Positions 39,801 to 47,881 of a stretch of 64,000 nt of DNA are shown here, in pieces; position 1 is the stretch's first letter; each line of letters begins with the position of its first letter. Source of the DNA: Limibacter armeniacum (GTDB lineage Bacteria; Bacteroidota; Bacteroidia; Cytophagales; Flammeovirgaceae). The position numbers and the translations under genes are program-made. The DNA lies in contig NZ_JBAJNO010000009.1 of the NCBI RefSeq assembly GCF_036880985.1, forward strand, positions 806,001 through 870,000, given 5' to 3'. The notes under the pieces are model-generated. The model ran no database searches, was not told the DNA's origin, and worked only from the letters and a program-made list of their open reading frames with translations.

Positions 39801-41076
39801 CCGAGGCTGTTGCAGCAACCCAACGATTAAGGTAGATATTAGCCATTGTAAAGTCTTTCTCAGCAAGGTTTACAGTATAAAGCTGCTTTACAATTGCCAA
39901 ATGCTCCTCATTATTTTTAGGAACTGAAACTGTATCAAAATATACGTCCAGCAGGTCTTTCTCAGCACGTTCATAGTTTTGACGCTGATAATCGTAAACA
40001 GCATCTAGCCTCACTCCCTTACTATGCCAAATATTGTCACTTCCGAAGTAACGCTCCGTATTTCGTAGAAACTCCCATCTCGGAAACTCACTTTTCTGTC
40101 CATAACCATAGCGGATGTAGTACAGGATCATATCTGCCTGTATCTTCATAAACTCCTGATGAACTGGCCCAAACAAACGTTCTGCTGCAAAGATATTCTT
40201 CTCGATCATCTTACGACCTTCTTTCAGTTCAACACCTCTGTCCAGCTTTGTCAGCGTCTGTTCGTGACGATTCAGGACATAAGCTGGGTCATTCTTATGC
40301 AGAACATCCAGAATCCAAGCCTCAGCATCAGCCAGTTCTTTGCTTGCAGTGGTATAATCACCTTTCAATCTCTGAAGTCTTCCCTTCATTGTCAGCGCCT
40401 TGGCATATGCCTGCTGACGTCTTTTGCGGTCAGTCCTTTTCAGCTTAACCTGTTGGAATTTTTGCGTTCCTTCATCAAATATGATGTCCTCAGATACTAT
40501 TCTGTCTTTTCTTATTGACTGTAAACGTTCTATCCATTGTGCCGCACTCTGGTATTCACCTCTTGAAAATGCTATTTCCATACGGGCTTCTGTCAAGTCT
40601 TCATCCAATGAGCTGTCCCACTTCTGGTTATCACTACCCTCTGAAGCCTTGTACTCATCCATCATTCGGCCTGCGTGATAGAAATACTGTTCGGCTGTAT
40701 TGATATCAAAATAAGCCAAATAGATACGCCCAGCTTCCAACCAAGCTTTTGCCTGCGTCAGTATGGATGCATCCTGTTCCTGTAGAATCTCCAATGCCTG
40801 ATTGAGTGATTGCTGACATTCTTCAAAGTGCCCTAAGGTTGCCTGATATCTGGCAAGGTGGGTAAGCGCCTTTGCATGTTGAAAAAACTGGTGTTGCCCT
40901 TCGGCAGCTTGCACTGCCAACGTTCCCCTTTCTAATGCTTTTATATATTCCCCATCATGGTAATAAATTTCACCTATTCGAAGGTCTTTATCTATTCGGC
41001 TTTGAGCTTTCAAGTTGCCGTTCCAGTTACATAGCAATAAGAAGGCAAGTATTACAGTGAACAAACAGTGGTTCAT
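36808..41076 (-). CDS. Exported TPR-CHAT protease-like protein, 1422 residues
   Basis: A very large protein with a signal peptide (about 1-24, FTVILAFLLLCNWNGNLKA), then an array of tetratricopeptide repeats to about residue 950, and a C-terminal CHAT domain (about 1110-1422). CHAT domains are caspase/separase-like cysteine peptidases; the catalytic His1261 (FHIATHGFF) and Cys1335 (VLSACETGRG) are both present, as are the PGSVKEVE and VAGAKAIIMSLFEVSD blocks. The export signal places it outside the cytoplasm, unlike the CRISPR-linked TPR-CHAT proteins. Substrate and function are unknown. It stands alone, with no obvious partner. Confidence 0.88.
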   Translation of the reverse strand: MNHCLFTVILAFLLLCNWNGNLKAQSRIDKDLRIGEIYYHDGEYIKALERGTLAVQAAEGQHQFFQHAKALTHLARYQATLGHFEECQQSLNQALEILQEQDASILTQAKAWLEAGRIYLAYFDINTAEQYFYHAGRMMDEYKASEGSDNQKWDSSLDEDLTEARMEIAFSRGEYQSAAQWIERLQSIRKDRIVSEDIIFDEGTQKFQQVKLKRTDRKRRQQAYAKALTMKGRLQRLKGDYTTASKELADAEAWILDVLHKNDPAYVLNRHEQTLTKLDRGVELKEGRKMIEKNIFAAERLFGPVHQEFMKIQADMILYYIRYGYGQKSEFPRWEFLRNTERYFGSDNIWHSKGVRLDAVYDYQRQNYERAEKDLLDVYFDTVSVPKNNEEHLAIVKQLYTVNLAEKDFTMANIYLNRWVAATASVYGEESLPYYKAKVEEAAYLVRFTNNFETADSLYNIYLKGKIKQQLHPSHYEYRKMLSELIAFYEIKGQFDSVAVLADEMLESCKINYGESHFGYSEGLAEMARSEMQQGHYKEAYAYVNQLEELLKTTENPKGAYDNAHIKALQTAAKYYILIGLYNDARDKIYSAQRISYRLPLTVEDASSADDLVQIFLETERFRETEEMTRKSVETRTERFGENNRYLITPLNQQARLHYLKGEYMEADSTASKAYEIAYAVFGDNSLQTAESLEIKADVRSAMGDYEGSKKLLMQLLDFLTKVYGENHLEVANVYTRLAMVGIYSGHDASEAESLLSKSVDIIKGELGTDNPAYNTALKNLAMARVEQGQYDEARGMLNTVAQNWVKRLGSELNTNSGEIHLLLGDLEMRTGNFKVAADHYGKARTTYKKVFDKFHPLYVKASARQGRAFYSQKRYWKSRLRTEEALDNYYNYIGKFFPALSTNEKTRYWHLIRGDFEFYTNLAFKTGRKKLERQVFANILSTKSLLLNSSIKIRNRIMSSNDSLLKADYEHWLLQKEVLTKVLAMPEQYRNDQGLDLKDLEASIVELEKSLSQRSKLFEQGMNEQQKDWVSVKEALKEGEAAVEIVRYKHFDKVFTDSVVYAAMIITPKTKKAPKVVLLENGNELETDGLGYYRTCIEFGIPDQHSYKRFWKPIEDELKGYSHIYLSADGVYSQINIESIPRNWETHDYVLDNKNITLLGSTLDLLDMNQRKRGFNKKEEVALFGNPVYYSDLKEDEYNQYTARVITQLPGSVKEVEKIEELISTKKNVSFAPHTYLYQNATEGVVKELSSPAVFHIATHGFFLEDEEQEDGGLMSEQKATNPLLRSGLLLTNGGELLESENVYQFNKAEGVLTAYEAMNLNFDETELVVLSACETGRGDNKVGEGVYGLQRAFLVAGAKAIIMSLFEVSDEATQQLMLYFYENWLDRKMDKRAAFIEAKKQLRKDFPDPKFWGAFVMVGV

Positions 41077-41321
41077 TTCTCTAATTGGTTTTAATAATCT
41101 CAGCTTTTATACCCTTCTAACGGCTGTTTTGGTCTCAGCTTATTCGTTGTTACAGATATTGTATAATTCGAAGGATAAAATTAGTAGTGTAAATTGTTAA
41201 ACTCTTCTTTGATATACAAATAACGACTTACGCCTCTTTTAAAACAAAGCTCACAATAAGCTATTTTTGAAGTGGTTACAAGATTGGACAAAGTCATCTT
41301 TTTTAGTTCCGATACAAAAAA

Positions 41322-41343
41322 GTCCTTTCGCTACAGAAAGGAC
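41322..41343 (-). terminator. Terminator after the small membrane protein gene
   Basis: GTCCTTTC and GAAAGGAC form an 8-bp stem followed on the minus strand by six T. Confidence 0.75.
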
Positions 41344-41363
41344 CCTTATAAATAATATTATTT

Positions 41364-41636
41364 CTATTTTCTGTTTTGACGCAACACCCGTTCTATGTCA
41401 CGATTGAGTTCATTATCCAATAACTCATTTTTCCTCTCCATCACTTTCAGTTCCAGCTCCTTTATTTTCTCCTCTTTCTCCAACACTTTTAACCTGTCCT
41501 GCAAGTAATCCTTTTTATGTCTCCAATAACTTGTCAAGGGTTTACTTACGGCATCAGAAGCAAAGTTGCCTAAAATTAATGTCATGAGAATGGAGAACAC
41601 AGGATGCTCCCCCATAAAATACAATACATCCATCAT
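41364..41636 (-). CDS. Small membrane protein with C-terminal coiled coil
   Basis: I do not recognise a family. From the ATG at 41636 the 90-residue product has one helix (about residues 8-25, PVFSILMTLILGNFA) and a highly charged coiled coil to the end (LQDRLKVLEKEEKIKELELK...). A TTG at 41696 in the same frame would add 20 polar residues; either start is possible. It has a clear terminator just downstream, which supports real expression. A membrane-tethered scaffolding role is a guess. Confidence 0.55.
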   Translation of the reverse strand: MMDVLYFMGEHPVFSILMTLILGNFASDAVSKPLTSYWRHKKDYLQDRLKVLEKEEKIKELELKVMERKNELLDNELNRDIERVLRQNRK

Positions 41637-41867
41637 AGCTGTGAAGTTCGTGGGTTCTACATTGTTGGTCAATTGATATTCTGCTGATTGAATCAACTAT
41701 AAGTTAAAACAATCTGATCAATACTTTCCACTTATGCCGAAAGGATTTCATTGAATTTAGAATTTTAAACAACAACCCTCTTTCTTCCATTTTACCTTAA
41801 CAACTCTTCCTAAAAAACGTACAATAATATAGCTAGAGCAGTCTATTAACCACTAACTTTTAATTCT

Positions 41868-42179
41868 ATGCTATTAAACTGGTTAGCCGAAAACAAGATT
41901 AAAGAAGCCATAGGAAATGGCAGCTTTGAACAATTGGAAGGAATGGGAAAACCCGTTGACAACTCAGTTTACTTCAGTTACCCCAAAGAAAGAAGGTTAT
42001 CCATGCATCTGCTTCGTAATGCTAACGCACTTCCTGAAGAGGTTCAACTTATGAAAGAGATCAATGCCTTGAAAGATGCTATACGTCAGGAACAGAATGA
42101 TACTGAAATCAACAAACTTACCCTTCTACTCTATCAGAAACAGGACCATCTGGCAGTATTGATGGAAAGAAATAAATAA
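41868..42179 (+). CDS. DUF1992 (DnaJC28-like) protein
   Basis: A 103-residue soluble protein matching DUF1992, the conserved region of DnaJ homologue C28. The core is IKEAIGNGSFEQLEGMGKPV at residues 11-30, followed by LRNANALPEEVQLMKEINAL. No J domain is present, as in most bacterial members, so it is unlikely to be a J-protein in its own right. Function is unknown. It is followed by two back-to-back hairpins and stands alone. Confidence 0.85.
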   Translation: MLLNWLAENKIKEAIGNGSFEQLEGMGKPVDNSVYFSYPKERRLSMHLLRNANALPEEVQLMKEINALKDAIRQEQNDTEINKLTLLLYQKQDHLAVLMERNK

Positions 42180-42193
42180 CGATTTTAACAGTT

Positions 42194-42256
42194 AACTTTC
42201 AGTGGTGCTGAAAGTTGCATTTGACTCGTCCGTCTCTTTGGCTGACGAGTTTCTTT
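42194..42256 (+). terminator. Two consecutive hairpins, terminator after DUF1992
   Basis: AACTTTCAG/CTGAAAGTT (42194-42216) and ACTCGTC/GACGAGT (42224-42250), the second followed by TTCTTTTT. The rest of the gap to 42499 shows nothing else. Confidence 0.7.
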
Positions 42257-42499
42257 TTGCTAAAAATGCTATTTTCAGAATCCAACTTTTCAGATTAACT
42301 TTACCAAGTATTTCCTAACTGAAAGTTCATGAATGTTAGGAGTAATTTGACAAGTAATTTCGATAGTGATGCTGTGGAGAATTCCCAGTACTGCTTGGAC
42401 AGTAAACAGTCAGATATGGCACGAATCCTGTTCAATTTTGGAACAGAATTAACAGCAGGCTAAGAATTTACCAATGATAACTTATAAATATATATAGAT

Positions 42500-43894
42500 A
42501 TGGCATGTGGGTCATGTGCGACGGGCGCTTGTGGAGTAACTAGCGGAGGTTGCGGAAGCGGCGGATCCTGTAAGACTGGCGGCTGCCTCAAACTGAACGC
42601 TTACGACTGGTTAGGGGATATGGACTTACCCAGCACGCAGCGCTTCAACGTAGTGGAAGTCAAATTCAAAGGTGGTAGAAAAGGTTTCTACCGTAATGAT
42701 AAATATCTAGAACTGTTTACAGGAGACCCTGTAGTAGTCGATGCTCAAAATGGTCATCATATTGGTTACGTATCCCTTCAAGGCGAAATCGTACGACTCC
42801 AAATGATGAAGAAAAAGGTAGAGGACAATGACGAGATCCTCGGTATCATGCGTAAAGCAACTGACAAAGACCTTGAGAAAATGGTATTTGTCAAAAACCG
42901 TGAGTTGCCGACCATGTACCGTACAAGGGAAATCATTCGTGAACTGAACCTGAAGATGAAGCTGTCTGATATAGAATTTCAGGCAGACAACTCAAAGGCT
43001 ACATTTTACTACTCTGCGGACGATCGTGTCGATTTTAGAGAACTGATCAAGATCTTGGCTAGCGAATTCAAGATTCGTGTGGAAATGCGTCAGATCAGTC
43101 TCCGTCAGGAAGCGAGTAGATTAGGTGGCATTGGTTCTTGTGGACGTGAATTGTGCTGTTCTACTTGGCTATCTGATTTCAAGAGTGTTTCAACTGCTGC
43201 AGCCAGGTACCAGAACTTGTCTCTGAACCCCAGCAAACTATCTGGGCAATGTGGCAGGCTAAAGTGTTGTTTGAATTATGAGTTAGAAACTTATATTGAT
43301 GCATTGGTTGACATTCCAATTGTGGAGAAGCCTATTCTGACCACAAAAGGAGAAGTTCAGTTACAAAAAGTGGACATCTTCAAGAAAGTACTTTGGTTCA
43401 GCTACGAAGGTGAAACAACTTGGCACAGTGTTCCTGCTCAACGTGTAAAGGATGTACTGGACATGAATGCCAAAGGCAAGAAGCCTAGTACCATTCAGGA
43501 AGAGGCTCCTGCCATTGAAGCTCCTAATACCAAGTTGGGATCGGCTATTGAAAAGCTGGAGAACAAAAGGCAACGCAGAGAGGGTGGTTCCAACAGGCCT
43601 CCTAGAAAAAAAGCAACGCCTTCTGCAACACCTGAACCTTCTTCAGAAAACAGACAACAGCAACGCAGAAAACGTAGAAACCGCAAAACCAGTGGCAGCG
43701 GACAAGGACAACAACAGGATAGCAGCAAGAATGCTAATGCTGCTGACAAACGTATCCAAGAGGCTGCCAAACTTGCTGCTAAAGCCAAGCAGAAAGCTCA
43801 ACAAGAAGCTTCAGCCAAAAGAAAGAGTCGTTCTCGCAAAAGACGACCTGGAGGTGGCAACAGACCTAATAATAGCGGTGGTAACGATGCTTAA
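42500..43894 (+). CDS. ricT: RicT/PSP1-domain regulatory iron-sulfur protein
   Basis: A 464-residue PSP1-domain protein homologous to RicT (YaaT), which in Bacillus forms a complex affecting RNA maturation and phosphorelay. The N-terminus is strikingly Cys/Gly-rich (Cys3, 6, 11, 18, 24 and 29). The PSP1 core spans about 45-290, with the cysteine motifs GSCGRELCCSTWL and SGQCGRLKCCLNYE near residues 214-256. The C-terminal 120 residues are a Lys/Arg/Gln-rich, probably disordered and nucleic-acid-binding tail. Metal-cluster binding is inferred from Cys density. gldH follows 67 bases later, the arrangement usual in this phylum. Confidence 0.9.
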   Translation: MACGSCATGACGVTSGGCGSGGSCKTGGCLKLNAYDWLGDMDLPSTQRFNVVEVKFKGGRKGFYRNDKYLELFTGDPVVVDAQNGHHIGYVSLQGEIVRLQMMKKKVEDNDEILGIMRKATDKDLEKMVFVKNRELPTMYRTREIIRELNLKMKLSDIEFQADNSKATFYYSADDRVDFRELIKILASEFKIRVEMRQISLRQEASRLGGIGSCGRELCCSTWLSDFKSVSTAAARYQNLSLNPSKLSGQCGRLKCCLNYELETYIDALVDIPIVEKPILTTKGEVQLQKVDIFKKVLWFSYEGETTWHSVPAQRVKDVLDMNAKGKKPSTIQEEAPAIEAPNTKLGSAIEKLENKRQRREGGSNRPPRKKATPSATPEPSSENRQQQRRKRRNRKTSGSGQGQQQDSSKNANAADKRIQEAAKLAAKAKQKAQQEASAKRKSRSRKRRPGGGNRPNNSGGNDA

Positions 43895-43961
43895 TATGGA
43901 TAAATCGGCGAGTACAAAACAGATTTGTACTCGCTTTTTATAAAGACTAACTGAACAAGCA

Positions 43962-44459
43962 ATGTATATCAGGAAATTCCTGCTTTTTGCTGCAGCAATT
44001 CTGATGCTGGCAGCATGCGACGTAAACAGAGTAAAAGAAGAGTATGTCAATTATGATGACGGCAACTGGTATTTTGACTCAGTAGCTGTTTTTGACTTTG
44101 AGATATTGGACCCTTCGCAAGGTTACAATGTTGATTACAACCTGCGTAATTCTTTGGATTATCCATACCATAACATATTCTTGAGGTATGAACTTACTGA
44201 CTCAACAGGCAATGTGATAAAGTCCGATTCAAGTATGGAGTTTATGCTAATGGACGCCAAAACGGGAGAACCATTTGGTGAAACAGCCAGTCCTAAGGGA
44301 ACAGGCATTGGCGTAACCTACACTCATCAGATTCCTTTGTTGGAAAACTTTCATTTTGACAAACCTGGTAAGTACTACTTCAAGCTCAAGCAAGATATGC
44401 GCCTAGATACGCTTAGCGGTATTTATGGTGTTGGCTTCAGAGTAGAATACAATGACTAA
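43962..44459 (+). CDS. gldH: Gliding motility lipoprotein GldH
   Basis: A 165-residue lipoprotein of the gliding machinery and type IX secretion-linked set. A lipoprotein signal peptide ends in the lipobox LAAC (Cys19). The mature part carries NYDDGNWYFDSVAVFDFEI and YNLRNSLDYPYHNIFLRYEL, both typical GldH blocks, and KTGEPFGETA. It directly follows ricT. GldH is required for gliding in Flavobacterium, though its exact role is not known. It supports a gliding bacterium. Confidence 0.9.
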   Translation: MYIRKFLLFAAAILMLAACDVNRVKEEYVNYDDGNWYFDSVAVFDFEILDPSQGYNVDYNLRNSLDYPYHNIFLRYELTDSTGNVIKSDSSMEFMLMDAKTGEPFGETASPKGTGIGVTYTHQIPLLENFHFDKPGKYYFKLKQDMRLDTLSGIYGVGFRVEYND

Positions 44460-44480
44460 CCCATTTTAGTCTTAAAAGAT

Positions 44481-44526
44481 AAAAAACCTGTAAGAACGCT
44501 TAAACACGTTTCCTTACAGGTTTTTT
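44481..44526. terminator. Bidirectional terminator, gldH and hemW
   Basis: AAAAAACCTGTAAG and CTTACAGGTTTTTT are perfect 14-bp arms between convergent genes. Confidence 0.88.
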
Positions 44527-44536
44527 CTTTTTCAGG

Positions 44537-45661
44537 CTAGTCAATAAACAAGTCACCTGCTATCTTATCCGCCAACAGCTTTCCTTTTTCGGTCAGTTTC
44601 ATCATATTCTGATGAACTGTCAGCCAACCATATTTTTCCATCTCTGCCAGTTCTTTTGCAAAGACTGCCTTTAAATCTACATTATACCGCTCTTTCAAGT
44701 AAGATAAGTCACACCCCCACATCGTTCTAAGCCTCACCATCATGTACTCATTTACCTGATCAGCGACAGACAGCACTTCCTTTTCAAAAGGAAGTGTTCC
44801 TTCTTTCAATGCATGAATATACTTGGGGTTATTACTGACATTGTATTGCCTTGAGTTTCCATTGTAGGAGTGAGCTCCAGGGCCAATACCTATGTATGGT
44901 TGCTGTTGCCAATAAGCCGTATTATGCTTGGAGTACAAACCTGGCTTTGCAAAATTGGATATTTCATAGTGTTCATACCCTGCCCCTGTCAATCCATTCA
45001 CCAACATCTCGAACTGCTCAGCGGCAAACTCCTCTCCTGCTGGCTTAATTTTTCCTTTCTTTGCCCAATTACCAAAGGCTGTTTTCTCCTCAATAGTCAA
45101 GCAATAAGATGAAATATGTGGAACATTCAAGCTGATAGCTTTATTGAGGTCACGTTCCCATATACTGTGATCATCAGCAGGAACGGCATAAATCAAGTCG
45201 ATTGTCATATTCTCAAAACCAGCATCCTGTGCCAATTTCACACATTGCTCCGCTTCTTTCGCATTATGAGCGCGGTTCATAAACTTCAGGTGTGGCCCAT
45301 GAAACGACTGAATACCAATGCTCAATCTATTGATGCCTGCATTTCTGAGCTCCTTAAGTTTCTGCGGTTTCAAATCATCGGGATTGGCCTCCAATGTTAT
45401 CTCCTCGACACCTGACGTATCATAATACTGATTGACTGTATCGATAATGGCATTAAGCTCCGTTTCAGAAAGCAAAGACGGGGTTCCTCCTCCAAAATAA
45501 AGGGTCCTAATCGGTTCCTGAACATAATCCTTCTGCATTTCCAACTCCTTCCTGATTGCCTCTACCATATCCGTTTTCAGTTGCATATTGGTACTGAAGT
45601 GGAAATCACAGTAGTGGCAAGCCTGTTTACAAAAAGGAATATGGATGTATATACCCGCCAT
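44537..45661 (-). CDS. hemW: HemW-type radical SAM protein
   Basis: A 374-residue radical SAM protein of the HemW family, now considered a heme chaperone rather than a coproporphyrinogen oxidase. The CxxxCxxC cluster motif is Cys11, Cys15, Cys18 (CKQACHYC), lacking the extra Cys of true HemN. FGGGTPSLL, EANPDD, RLSIGIQSF and IDLIYAVP follow in normal order. The C-terminal winged domain is present. A TACCTTTG box on the minus strand at 45705-45698 is probably the -7 element. Confidence 0.92.
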   Translation of the reverse strand: MAGIYIHIPFCKQACHYCDFHFSTNMQLKTDMVEAIRKELEMQKDYVQEPIRTLYFGGGTPSLLSETELNAIIDTVNQYYDTSGVEEITLEANPDDLKPQKLKELRNAGINRLSIGIQSFHGPHLKFMNRAHNAKEAEQCVKLAQDAGFENMTIDLIYAVPADDHSIWERDLNKAISLNVPHISSYCLTIEEKTAFGNWAKKGKIKPAGEEFAAEQFEMLVNGLTGAGYEHYEISNFAKPGLYSKHNTAYWQQQPYIGIGPGAHSYNGNSRQYNVSNNPKYIHALKEGTLPFEKEVLSVADQVNEYMMVRLRTMWGCDLSYLKERYNVDLKAVFAKELAEMEKYGWLTVHQNMMKLTEKGKLLADKIAGDLFID

Positions 45662-45757
45662 ATTTTTATTTTCTTATTTTAGTGCAAAATCGACACACAA
45701 AGGTACAACTGTTTTCACTACCTTGTTAGCAAACACCCTTTAATAAACTAACAAAGA

Positions 45758-46876
45758 ATGGCAAAGTTAGAGAGACGAAACTTTATCAAGAAGATTGCTA
45801 CTGCTGCCGGGTCATTCGCTGCAGGCGCTACACTGACCTCCTGCAACCAAAACCCTTCCGACAAACCTGTCAATATACAAACTTCAACAAAAACCTATAA
45901 ATGGCGATGTGTCACAGTATGGCCTCCAAACTTCCCTGTTTTGGGCACGGCCGTCGTAGACATGGCTAAAGAGTTGGAACACTTGTCTTCCGGCAGGTTA
46001 AAAATTCAAGTCTATGGAGCTGGGGAACTGGTTCCTGCTTTAGAGGTTTTTGATGCTGTACAGCTTGGTGCTGTTCAAATGGGACACAGTGCTTCCTACT
46101 ATTGGGCAGGTAAGATGCCTTCATCCGTTTTCTTCACCAGTATTCCATTTGGAATGGTTGCCGAACAAATGAATGCTTGGTTGTTTTACGGCGGCGGCTG
46201 GGAACTTTGGCGTGAACTATACGAACCACTTGGTATCGTACCATTCCCTTGTGGAAACACTGGGGTACAAATGGGTGGATGGTTCAATAAGGAAATCAAC
46301 TCCATTCAGGATATCCAAGGTCTAAAAATGAGAATGCCTGGACTAGGAGGAAAAGTGATTGCCAAATCAGGAGGCTCTGCTGTAACAGTACCTGGTGGTG
46401 AGATTTACACTAACCTGGAACGGGGAGTGATTGACGCTACCGAGTGGATAGGCCCTTACCATGACTACCTGATGGGTTTTCATAAAATTGCACAGTACTA
46501 TTACTACCCCGGTTGGCATGAGCCTGGATCTGTCTTGGAACTGATCTGTAACAAGAAAGCCCTAGAGGAACTACCTAGTGAATTACAGGAAATGGTTAAA
46601 ACCGTAGCCATCAAATACAATAACCTGATTTTATCTGAGTTCGAGGCTAAAAACAACGAATACCTTCAGAGGATCTTCAGAGAAAGTGATGTTGAATTGA
46701 GAGCATTCCCTGAAGAGGTAATGAAAGCACTAAAGAAGAACACAGAAGACGTCCTCCAAGGCTTGACTACCTCTGACCCTTTTGCGAAAAAGGTCTATGA
46801 TAACTTCAATAAATTCAAAGGTGAAATAAAGTCATGGGGAAATATTTCTTCCAAAGCCATGACCGAATACTTATAA
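45758..46876 (+). CDS. TRAP transporter substrate-binding lipoprotein (DctP type)
   Basis: A 372-residue periplasmic solute-binding protein of the DctP/TakP class. The N-terminus combines a twin-arginine-like motif (RRNFIKK, Arg6-Arg7) with a lipobox-like TLTSC (Cys29), suggesting a Tat-exported lipoprotein. The substrate-anchor region GLKMRMPGLGGKVI and GGEIYTNLERGVIDATEWIGP are family hallmarks; the VTVWPPNFP start resembles TakP-type proteins binding 2-oxo-acids. No DctM or DctQ permease gene is nearby, so it is an orphan here. It ends at a compact terminator. Confidence 0.9.
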   Translation: MAKLERRNFIKKIATAAGSFAAGATLTSCNQNPSDKPVNIQTSTKTYKWRCVTVWPPNFPVLGTAVVDMAKELEHLSSGRLKIQVYGAGELVPALEVFDAVQLGAVQMGHSASYYWAGKMPSSVFFTSIPFGMVAEQMNAWLFYGGGWELWRELYEPLGIVPFPCGNTGVQMGGWFNKEINSIQDIQGLKMRMPGLGGKVIAKSGGSAVTVPGGEIYTNLERGVIDATEWIGPYHDYLMGFHKIAQYYYYPGWHEPGSVLELICNKKALEELPSELQEMVKTVAIKYNNLILSEFEAKNNEYLQRIFRESDVELRAFPEEVMKALKKNTEDVLQGLTTSDPFAKKVYDNFNKFKGEIKSWGNISSKAMTEYL

Positions 46877-46883
46877 CCATTTG

Positions 46884-46910
46884 CGCAAGGCTTACCACCT
46901 TGCGTTTTTA
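46884..46910 (+). terminator. Terminator after the TRAP binding protein
   Basis: CGCAAGG and CCTTGCG form a 7-bp stem then TTTTTA. It overlaps the longer frame of the next gene and argues for that gene's internal ATG. Confidence 0.8.
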
Positions 46911-46922
46911 CTTAAAATAGAT

Positions 46923-47651
46923 ATGAACAAGGTTAGCAAACCAAAAACTTTTTTATCTGCAGAATGGCGTAAACTGGTCATGGCCAACTACGCTGTTGAC
47001 CCCACTTCTTTACAGCCTTACCTTCCTCCCAATACAGAACTGGACACTTGGAACGGCACCTGCTATGTCAGTCTTGTAGGTTTTATGTTTTGCGACACCA
47101 AAGTACTGGGAGTGAAAATTCCTTGGCATATCAACTTTGAGGAAGTCAATCTAAGGTTTTATGTCCGTTATAAGGCTGGCAATGAATGGAAACGAGGTGT
47201 TGTCTTTATCAAAGAGATTGTACCTAAAGCTGCGATTACGTTAGTTGCCAATACACTTTACAATGAAAAGTATGCTACCATGCCAATGCAACATGAATGG
47301 AGAGAAGAAGAGGATCACTTATCCGTTGCTTACAGATGGAAGTTTGAAGGTGAATGGAACCACATCAACGTACAAACGGCACTACAACCTGTTAATATTG
47401 CAAAAGGAAGTGAGGAGGAATTTATCACAGAACACTATTGGGGTTACACCAAAACAGGTGCTAACCAGACCTCTGAATATGCAGTGGAACACCCTGTATG
47501 GGATGTCTACCCAGTACAGCAATATGATATCCACTGCAACGCATCAGCACTTTATGGACCTGAATTTGGAGAAGCAATGAGCAGCGAACCTGTATCAGTA
47601 TTAATGGCTGAAGGCTCCCCAATTTTGGTTCGCCGTGGTATTATCATTTAG
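46923..47651 (+). CDS. DUF2071 (YqjF-like) protein
   Basis: A 242-residue soluble protein of the DUF2071/YqjF family. The start region SAEWRKLVMANYAVDP and LQPYLPPNTELDTWNGTCYVS (first 20 residues shown by key P-x-LPP) match the family, as does FEEVNLRFYVRY and the C-terminal MAEGSPILVRRG. The fold is acetoacetate-decarboxylase-like; no activity is established. The ATG at 46923 is used because the longer frame starts inside the preceding terminator. Confidence 0.85.
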   Translation: MNKVSKPKTFLSAEWRKLVMANYAVDPTSLQPYLPPNTELDTWNGTCYVSLVGFMFCDTKVLGVKIPWHINFEEVNLRFYVRYKAGNEWKRGVVFIKEIVPKAAITLVANTLYNEKYATMPMQHEWREEEDHLSVAYRWKFEGEWNHINVQTALQPVNIAKGSEEEFITEHYWGYTKTGANQTSEYAVEHPVWDVYPVQQYDIHCNASALYGPEFGEAMSSEPVSVLMAEGSPILVRRGIII

Positions 47652-47754
47652 CTTTTATTAAAAATTCAGCAGCATTTTTTTTTCTAATATGCAATTACGA
47701 CAAACAAAGTAGGCTAAATAACGTATAGCGCCCTCTTGTTATCGAGTCCCTTCT

Positions 47755-47820
47755 TTTCCTATAAGAGTCTGCTCCTATAGGAAATCCTTTATGCCCCGAA
47801 TTTGTTATTCGCTATAACAA
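47755..47820 (+). promoter_or_regulatory. Two-hairpin leader before the TPR gene
   Basis: TTTCCTATA/TATAGGAAA (47755-47763 and 47776-47784, 12-base loop) and TTGTTAT/ATAACAA (47802-47808 and 47814-47820, 5-base loop). No T-run follows, so a leader structure or operators is more likely than a terminator. Confidence 0.4.
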
Positions 47821-47881
47821 GGCAGCCACCTCTGCCATGTACTCAACCCAAATCAACATGACTCCAAACTCAGCTTTCAAC

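Noticed and set aside
45166-45661. HemN-type coproporphyrinogen oxidase for the radical SAM gene
   Set aside because: The N-terminal motif and length fit HemW; the extra Cys of true HemN is missing.
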